NCBI RefSeq assembly: GCF_008329715.1
Contig: NZ_VTSR01000032.1
Location: forward strand, 806,001-870,000
Origin: Gimesia chilikensis
GTDB lineage: Bacteria > Planctomycetota > Planctomycetia > Planctomycetales > Planctomycetaceae
DNA: 64,000 bases
Direction of reading: 5' to 3'
In this document: positions 58,647 to 64,000 of the stretch, one piece after another
How the letters are laid out: each line of letters begins with the position of its first letter
Position numbering within the stretch: position 1 is the stretch's first letter
Program-made: the position numbers and the translations under genes
The notes under the pieces: model-generated
The model's input: only the letters and a program-made list of their open reading frames with translations
Database searches by the model: none
What the model was told of the DNA's origin: nothing

Positions 58647-60398
58647 GTGATTGACCTGCCAGACAGACAGTTTTCCCTGGGGGCCTGGTTTGCCAGTATA
58701 ATATTGTTATTTCTGGTCATTCTGTGTGTCCCCCTGTTTATCAGAATGCCGCTGGCAACTGATGTCGTGCTTTACGATGTGCAGGCTGAGACGGTGCTGG
58801 ATGGGGGGACGCTGTATCAGGACATGTTCGAGACCAATCTGCCGGGCATTGTCTGGTTGCACATGCTGATTCGACCGATCATCGGCATGAGTTCTGATGC
58901 CCTGCGATGTGTTGATCTGCTGTTTTTTACCGGATCGGTGACCTTGTTGGCCTTCTGGAGTCGAAGAAGCCAGCTCTCCATTACGGGCATGCTCTGGATC
59001 GCCATTGCACTCTATGCCTTTTATTTCTCTCTCTCGGAGTGGTGTCACTTCCAGCGAGATACCATCATTCTGCTTCCATCAATGGGAGCACTCTGGATGA
59101 GGCGAAAACAGCTCGATCGCCTGCTCGCAGACAAACAAATCAGAGTCGCATCGATCTGGGGCTGGGCATTTCTGGAAGGCTTGCTCTGGGCAACAGCATT
59201 CTGGATCAAACCTTTTGTCGCGGTTCCCGCGTTATGCGTCTGGCTGGGATCTGTCTGGCTGCTGGGACAGTGGCGGCGTTCTCTACTTGACCTGACAGGA
59301 TTATTGTCAGGGGGACTGTTTCTGGGAGCAGCCGGCATTGCCTGGTTATGGCAGACAGGTGCCTGGCCCTGGTTTATGGAAACGTTTCTGGAGTGGAATC
59401 CGGAATACGTAGCCGCACGGAAATCTGGCTGGACATTGATGCGGTTTGCCCAGTTTCTGTATCGATTTTATCCCTGGTTTCTGCTGAACCTGATAGCGAT
59501 TCCCCTGGCGCTGATCATGTTGAAAGACGGCTGGAAAGCACGTCGCAAGGCTGAATCGGAGGATGTTTCCAGTCCTGCTTCAAGAGATGAAAGTCTACTG
59601 GCCCTGATGTACCTGGGTTGGTTATTTCAGTCGATGGCATTCCAGCATCTGTTTGATTATGTCCATCCCCCTGCTCATCTGCTGGCGATCACGGTGATCG
59701 GCGGCTATCTGGGCAGTCGTTACAGTCAACATGCTTTAGGTTGGGGCTGGAAATCAGGAATGGCCCTGTTTCTGCTGCTGGTGGTGCTCACTTTTCCTGC
59801 GTTTAAGCCTGATCGCGCCCGCTTGTGGAAGACCTGTCTGCTGCAATCCAGCGATGCAGAATTAAAGGCTAAGCTGGCATTACTGGTCCAGGTCGACTGG
59901 GAAGATCTCGCTGCCGTACGTGAATTTCTGGCGGAGCAGCAGCTCAAAGACCGCGAGCTGCATTGTTACAACAGCACTTTAATTTATCTCTATCCGGAAT
60001 TAGGGCTGCAGCCAGCGACCCGCTTTGGCTTTTTCGATTCGGTACTGGTCTTCTGCCGCAAGCACCGCGGTGATCTTCACCAGGCGATTCAAGACAGCCC
60101 GCAGAAATTCATCGTGACCGATCTGATCGAGAGCGGGTTTAACAGGGAAACAGCACTCGCGGCTGCGGAAAGTCCGGGAAAGAATGTGCCGCCTCAGTAC
60201 CCCGTCAGTCTCAAGGGAGCCTATCCCTGGTCTCAGCCCGTCGTGTTTCGATCGGGACGCTATCTGGTACATCGGGTAGAACGTCCCCTGGGGAAATTCA
60301 TCGGCGGTGGTTTTGTACCGACAGAATCGGACGTACAAAAATTCCTGCAGCGACAAAAAGAGAGTACATCAGAGAACAGCGATCGAAAGAATGATTGA
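58647..60398 (+). CDS. Polytopic membrane glycosyltransferase-like protein (GT39/PMT-like)
   Basis: I choose the GTG at 58647, with GGAG 7 nt upstream (583 residues); the frame is open from 58611 and an ATG at 58632 is possible. The first extracytoplasmic loop has LDGGTLYQDMFETNLPG, with acidic residues typical of GT-C enzymes of the PMT/GT39 class, which use lipid-linked sugars. About ten helices follow, then a C-terminal soluble domain (about 420-583). It is divergent from the methyltransferase and convergent with the YfhO-type gene. Confidence 0.8.
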   Translation: MIDLPDRQFSLGAWFASIILLFLVILCVPLFIRMPLATDVVLYDVQAETVLDGGTLYQDMFETNLPGIVWLHMLIRPIIGMSSDALRCVDLLFFTGSVTLLAFWSRRSQLSITGMLWIAIALYAFYFSLSEWCHFQRDTIILLPSMGALWMRRKQLDRLLADKQIRVASIWGWAFLEGLLWATAFWIKPFVAVPALCVWLGSVWLLGQWRRSLLDLTGLLSGGLFLGAAGIAWLWQTGAWPWFMETFLEWNPEYVAARKSGWTLMRFAQFLYRFYPWFLLNLIAIPLALIMLKDGWKARRKAESEDVSSPASRDESLLALMYLGWLFQSMAFQHLFDYVHPPAHLLAITVIGGYLGSRYSQHALGWGWKSGMALFLLLVVLTFPAFKPDRARLWKTCLLQSSDAELKAKLALLVQVDWEDLAAVREFLAEQQLKDRELHCYNSTLIYLYPELGLQPATRFGFFDSVLVFCRKHRGDLHQAIQDSPQKFIVTDLIESGFNRETALAAAESPGKNVPPQYPVSLKGAYPWSQPVVFRSGRYLVHRVERPLGKFIGGGFVPTESDVQKFLQRQKESTSENSDRKND

Positions 60399-60421
60399 CC
60401 GATCCTTGTTTATCGCAAGTC

Positions 60422-62836
60422 TTAATCGGCTTGCGGTTTAGAGTCTGAACGGAATGCTTTCACCAGCAGAATGCATAATATTGCCAGGGCGGTTAAAGAA
60501 ATGACACGACCAATCTGAAAGCCGGGCGGAACAAAGCTCAGTTGAACCTGATGCTGGCCAGGAGGCAGAGGAATCGCTCTCAAAGAGAAATCCGCGGGCA
60601 GGACTGGTAGTTCCTGCTGACCGACTCTGGCAGTCCAGCCGGGGTAATAAATGTCGGACAGAACCAGGTAGCCCGGCGCGTCAAGATCCGCTTGAAGACT
60701 CAGTAAATTGGGGCTGTTTTCCAGGATGGAAGCCGGTTGAAATGCCTGTCTGTCTCCCTTGGGGAGGACATCCTGTCTCAGTAAAACCTCATCACGTGGT
60801 TTGACTTTCGAAATGGCTGCTACGATTTTCTTACTGGACTCCTCGTCCTGAAGAGCACGGGTTTGTCCGACCAGGTAAGCGCGGGGAAGCGGGTTTTGGT
60901 TTTCGATAATCTGGAAGGGAATCTGGCGTGGCTTTGATCCCCTGAGAGTGTATTCCGCAGGCACCTGACCCTGTAGAACCGTCTTCCAACCTTCCAGCTT
61001 AACGGGCTCGCTGGTTCTCAATACGGCATATTTGATACTCATCAGGTCAAGTAGCTGTGGTTCCGCTTTTTCAAGTTGCGGCGAGTCGAATCCTGCCATC
61101 ACTGTTGCTGCATTGGGTTGATTGAATGTGGCGGCTGCCAGAAGCCCGAGTCGTACCAGGGGCACTGGTTCGTAACCTTGAACTTTTAAGAGTTGATTTT
61201 TCCAGGCTTCACGATCACTCAACAGGTGCTGGTCAGCCAGGACACGGTGTTGCCCCAGGTTGTTCTTCAGGAATTGGACGATTTCTGTCTCTCTCCGGAT
61301 GGATGATTGAGGGATCGTGCACAGGATGTGGTTTGAATAGACCGAGAGTTCTCCGGTACAGATCAGGCAGAGGATCACGAGTCCTCCCAAAGCGGCTTTT
61401 CGTGAGAGGCTGGTGAGAAAAATAGCAATCGAGATGCCTAGCAGGGCTGTCAGCAGGTAGCCTGCCTGGATGTTGAACATCTTGTCTGGAGCCAGACTGA
61501 CTTTAAGACTCCCTGCAGACTTAAATATCAGATAGATCAGGATTGGTAGAACTGCAACAACAGCGATTCCAGCAAGCAGCCGTATGGTTCGACCTTTTGA
61601 GTTCTGATACAACAGCGAAATCCATTGAGATCCAAAACCGGCCAGCATTGCGACGACCAGGGTGCAGATCCATAGCTGACGACCAGGAATTCGAAACATC
61701 GATGCCCCGGGAATCAGTTGATAAAACAACTTATAAAATGGAAGTTCGGGGCCGAACGCCAGCAGAAAGGCGATCAGTCCAATCAGGGTCAGTCGGATCA
61801 CGACCCGTTGTTGAAAAGAACTTAAAACTCCCACGATTGCCAGTAGCAGAGGCAGGCACCCAAAGGAGCAGATCGCTTCCCAGTAAAAGGTTCCGGGGCC
61901 AGCATACTGGTCCGGTTTTCCCCAGACGAACGGATCAAGCAGTTGCAGCAGACTGGCTGCATTCAGGCTACCTGCGCTGAGGCTGGCCAGGTCAATTCCG
62001 CTGGAGCGGACTGCCTGTTTCGTATAGATGAACACGGGGATCAGATCAATGGCGACAAGCCCTGCTGTTAACAGACCCCCTGTCAGCCAGCCTTTAAGCC
62101 AGAGACCTGGTCTACTTGTTTCTTCCAGTTCGGTTTGGGTACCCTGCTCGCTTTCAATTGGTTTCTTTTTAGAAAAAAGTTCGAGGATCGATTCAATGAC
62201 AATCGCAGCTGTGAGGAACAGCAGCAGATAATAGAGCTCCTGGACGTGACCACAGAAAAATGCAAGAGAGATCACAACAACCAGGAAGGGAACCGCTTTT
62301 TTACTACCTGTGCGCAGGAGTTCGAAAGCGTACAAGATCCAGGGGAACCAGGCGATTTGTGTGACAGACGTGAAGTGCCCTTCGCCCGTTTTGGCAACAA
62401 AGTAAGGAGCTGCCAGGAAAACAATCCCTGAGAGCAGTGCACTGAAGAAATTCAACCGATATTTTCTACCGAGCAGATACGCGCCCCAACCGGCCCACCA
62501 GTGATGTAGAACCAGTACCCAGCTGATCGTAGAAGCCGCATTGAGGAAAAAGAATATCCAGTTGACCGGGTAGAACAGGGATGCCTGTGGGTTTCCCACC
62601 CAGGGCATGCCCAGCAATGACCAGGGATTCCAGTAAGGAAACTGGTTGAATTGCTGGAGGCACTCGCGCTGATAGTCTTTGAAGCCGATGAACTGGTTGG
62701 TTGTGTCGTTATATCCCTGGTTCTGCACACCCACCAGGACATCTGCCGGGTGATTCACGAGTACCTGAAAACAGACTCCTGAAACGATTAACAGAATCAA
62801 GGCCGCGATCACATTTTGAAACAGTCTGGACTTCAT
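60422..62836 (-). CDS. YfhO-family membrane protein
   Basis: The 804-residue protein has about 12 hydrophobic helices in the first 520 residues. The first loop has DTTNQFIGFKDYQRECLQQ and QFPYWNPWSLLGMPWVGNP, typical of the YfhO family. An extracytoplasmic domain follows (about 520-770, with PGYLVLSDIYYPGWTARVG), then one final helix. YfhO is needed for glycosylation of lipoteichoic acid in Gram-positive bacteria; here it probably transfers a sugar to a surface polymer. Its stop is 23 nt from the plus-strand glycosyltransferase stop. Confidence 0.9.
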   Translation of the reverse strand: MKSRLFQNVIAALILLIVSGVCFQVLVNHPADVLVGVQNQGYNDTTNQFIGFKDYQRECLQQFNQFPYWNPWSLLGMPWVGNPQASLFYPVNWIFFFLNAASTISWVLVLHHWWAGWGAYLLGRKYRLNFFSALLSGIVFLAAPYFVAKTGEGHFTSVTQIAWFPWILYAFELLRTGSKKAVPFLVVVISLAFFCGHVQELYYLLLFLTAAIVIESILELFSKKKPIESEQGTQTELEETSRPGLWLKGWLTGGLLTAGLVAIDLIPVFIYTKQAVRSSGIDLASLSAGSLNAASLLQLLDPFVWGKPDQYAGPGTFYWEAICSFGCLPLLLAIVGVLSSFQQRVVIRLTLIGLIAFLLAFGPELPFYKLFYQLIPGASMFRIPGRQLWICTLVVAMLAGFGSQWISLLYQNSKGRTIRLLAGIAVVAVLPILIYLIFKSAGSLKVSLAPDKMFNIQAGYLLTALLGISIAIFLTSLSRKAALGGLVILCLICTGELSVYSNHILCTIPQSSIRRETEIVQFLKNNLGQHRVLADQHLLSDREAWKNQLLKVQGYEPVPLVRLGLLAAATFNQPNAATVMAGFDSPQLEKAEPQLLDLMSIKYAVLRTSEPVKLEGWKTVLQGQVPAEYTLRGSKPRQIPFQIIENQNPLPRAYLVGQTRALQDEESSKKIVAAISKVKPRDEVLLRQDVLPKGDRQAFQPASILENSPNLLSLQADLDAPGYLVLSDIYYPGWTARVGQQELPVLPADFSLRAIPLPPGQHQVQLSFVPPGFQIGRVISLTALAILCILLVKAFRSDSKPQAD

Positions 62837-63091
62837 GTGTTTCTTTTCAGCATCACTGATTCGTTGACTCGCATTGACATGACGAGCTGGTTTGTAAAGA
62901 AACTGAAACGCTCCATTCGTTTCTGTAAGTGTAAATGAACAAATGCTGTTATGTGAATTTCAGCCTGTTCTGGTCCCGGTACGTATCCAGGGAACGGAAG
63001 CGGGAATGCTGCCAGTTTGAGAACATATAGCATTGTGCATGCCAAACTGAGTGGTTGTCTGGCATGCCTACGGGCTCATTGTGTCGGCAGA

Positions 63092-63940
63092 TCAATCACG
63101 GTGGGGAGGTTTTAATCCGTGGGGCTCGACGATCAGTCCGTACATTTCAGGACGACGATCCGCCAGGCGATCAATCACGTGTTTATCCGGGACACGGTCA
63201 ACGCGTTTGTTGCGGGCACGCTCCGGGTCGAAGGTGGCATACAGAATTTCTTCCTCTCTCCCCGTTGAAGTGGCCAGAGTTTCGCCGGCGGGACCGCAGA
63301 TGCGGCTTTTGCCGATGAACTGGAAGCCTCGCTCTTCACCGACCCGATTGATAGCACAATAGAAAATTCCGTTTTCCATGGCCCGTGTGTTGATGGCATG
63401 CTCGGCCACGCAGTCTGCTCCGGTGGGCCAGTTGGTAGGCAGGATAATCAGATCAGCCTGCTGGAGTGTCATGACCCGGGATGACTCTGGAAACGCACTG
63501 TCATAGCAGATATTCAAACCGATACGTGCGGATGGGTGTTCTAAGACCTCGAATCCCCGATCGCCGGGAGTCGCGAAGCGGTCGACTCCGAGATAAGGCA
63601 GATGAATTTTTCGATATTTGCCGAGCACACCTTCACGCGTAATCATTACTGCCGAGTTATAAACTCCATGCGGAGCCTGTTCGAGCATTCCAATCGCAAC
63701 GGTCTGATTCAACTCACGGCAGACCTGCTGTAATGTTTTCGTTGTGGGGCCTGGAATCGTTTCAGCCAGTGGCACTGCTTCCTGCAGGCTGTCAAAGCAG
63801 TAGCCGGTCAGTGCACACTCGGGGAACACGGTCAGTTCCGCTCCCTCGGAAGCAGTTTCGTGCATTTTTGCGATAATTCGATGGAGATTATCCGTTTTCT
63901 CCATCAGGGCGATATCCATCTGGACGCCGGCTATAATCAT
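63092..63940 (-). CDS. Carbon-nitrogen hydrolase (nitrilase superfamily)
   Basis: The 282-residue cytoplasmic amidase-type enzyme has all three catalytic residues. Glu is in VFPECALTG near residue 41, Lys in YRKIHLPY near 113, and Cys in LNICYDSAFPES near 149. The substrate is undefined; it could be an N-carbamyl amine, omega-amide or similar. GGGAG precedes the ATG. The gene is alone at the window end, and 60 bases upstream of it are visible with no other feature. Confidence 0.92.
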   Translation of the reverse strand: MIIAGVQMDIALMEKTDNLHRIIAKMHETASEGAELTVFPECALTGYCFDSLQEAVPLAETIPGPTTKTLQQVCRELNQTVAIGMLEQAPHGVYNSAVMITREGVLGKYRKIHLPYLGVDRFATPGDRGFEVLEHPSARIGLNICYDSAFPESSRVMTLQQADLIILPTNWPTGADCVAEHAINTRAMENGIFYCAINRVGEERGFQFIGKSRICGPAGETLATSTGREEEILYATFDPERARNKRVDRVPDKHVIDRLADRRPEMYGLIVEPHGLKPPHRD

Positions 63941-64000
63941 TCTGTTGCTCCCCTGCTCTAGATTGGGCTATTCCTGGTCTCGCTGAGTTTTTACCCGTGC

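Overview
The window looks like a chromosomal segment of a planctomycete of the Gimesia/Planctomyces type (Planctomycetota). This is an inference from gene content. It has two DUF1559 prepilin-like proteins with near-identical N-termini, a large secreted PQQ-type beta-propeller protein, a squalene-hopene cyclase, a BatA/DUF58/MoxR/DUF4159 operon, many orphan secreted or membrane proteins, and intermediate base composition. Genes are spread over both strands with short operons. I saw no rRNA, tRNA, CRISPR array, insertion sequence, integrase or phage gene, so this reads as core chromosome rather than an island.

Layout. 1-7.5 kb (minus): operon of a TPR/gluzincin protease, DUF4159 protein, MoxR ATPase, DUF58 protein and a BatA/VWA membrane protein cut by the window edge. 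7.8-13.4 kb (minus): DUF1559 protein, squalene-hopene cyclase, biotin synthase and a secreted protein. 13.6-19.4 kb (minus): dnaE, a small membrane protein, an NAD-dependent epimerase and tsaE. 19.5-25.5 kb (plus): MFS transporter, a peptidase C26-like protein that lacks its catalytic residues and has a structured leader, scpA and uvrB. 25.5-32.4 kb (minus): divergent UvrA paralogue, rimI, BON-domain protein, PhoPQ-related protein, lipoprotein and a second DUF1559 protein.

33.1-40.3 kb (plus) is a division/cell-wall cluster, murE-murF-mraY-ftsW-murG. It shows the capacity for meso-diaminopimelate peptidoglycan precursor synthesis. murD is missing from its usual place, and FtsW ends in a 14-copy acidic minisatellite. 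It is followed by a four-ACT aspartate kinase. 42.4-45.7 kb (minus): clpX, a probable terminator, FHA, CaMKII-association-domain and degenerate receiver genes, plus a small membrane protein. 46.4-49.6 kb (plus): an uncharacterised protein, KDPG aldolase and a secreted Ig-like protein. 49.5-54.8 kb (minus): two tatA-type genes, an uncharacterised protein and the beta-propeller protein. 55.3-62.8 kb: polytopic membrane proteins, a GT2 glycosyltransferase overlapping a methyltransferase, and a YfhO-type protein, probably for lipid-linked sugar transfer to the envelope. The window ends with a nitrilase-family amidohydrolase.

Most genes are recognisable housekeeping or lineage-typical genes. The strongest unusual points are the C26 pseudo-enzyme with its structured upstream region, the UvrA paralogue with Asn in its second Walker B motif, the FtsW acidic repeat, the missing murD, a possible relic methyltransferase fold on the beta-propeller protein, and a run of stem-loops after the KDPG aldolase gene.
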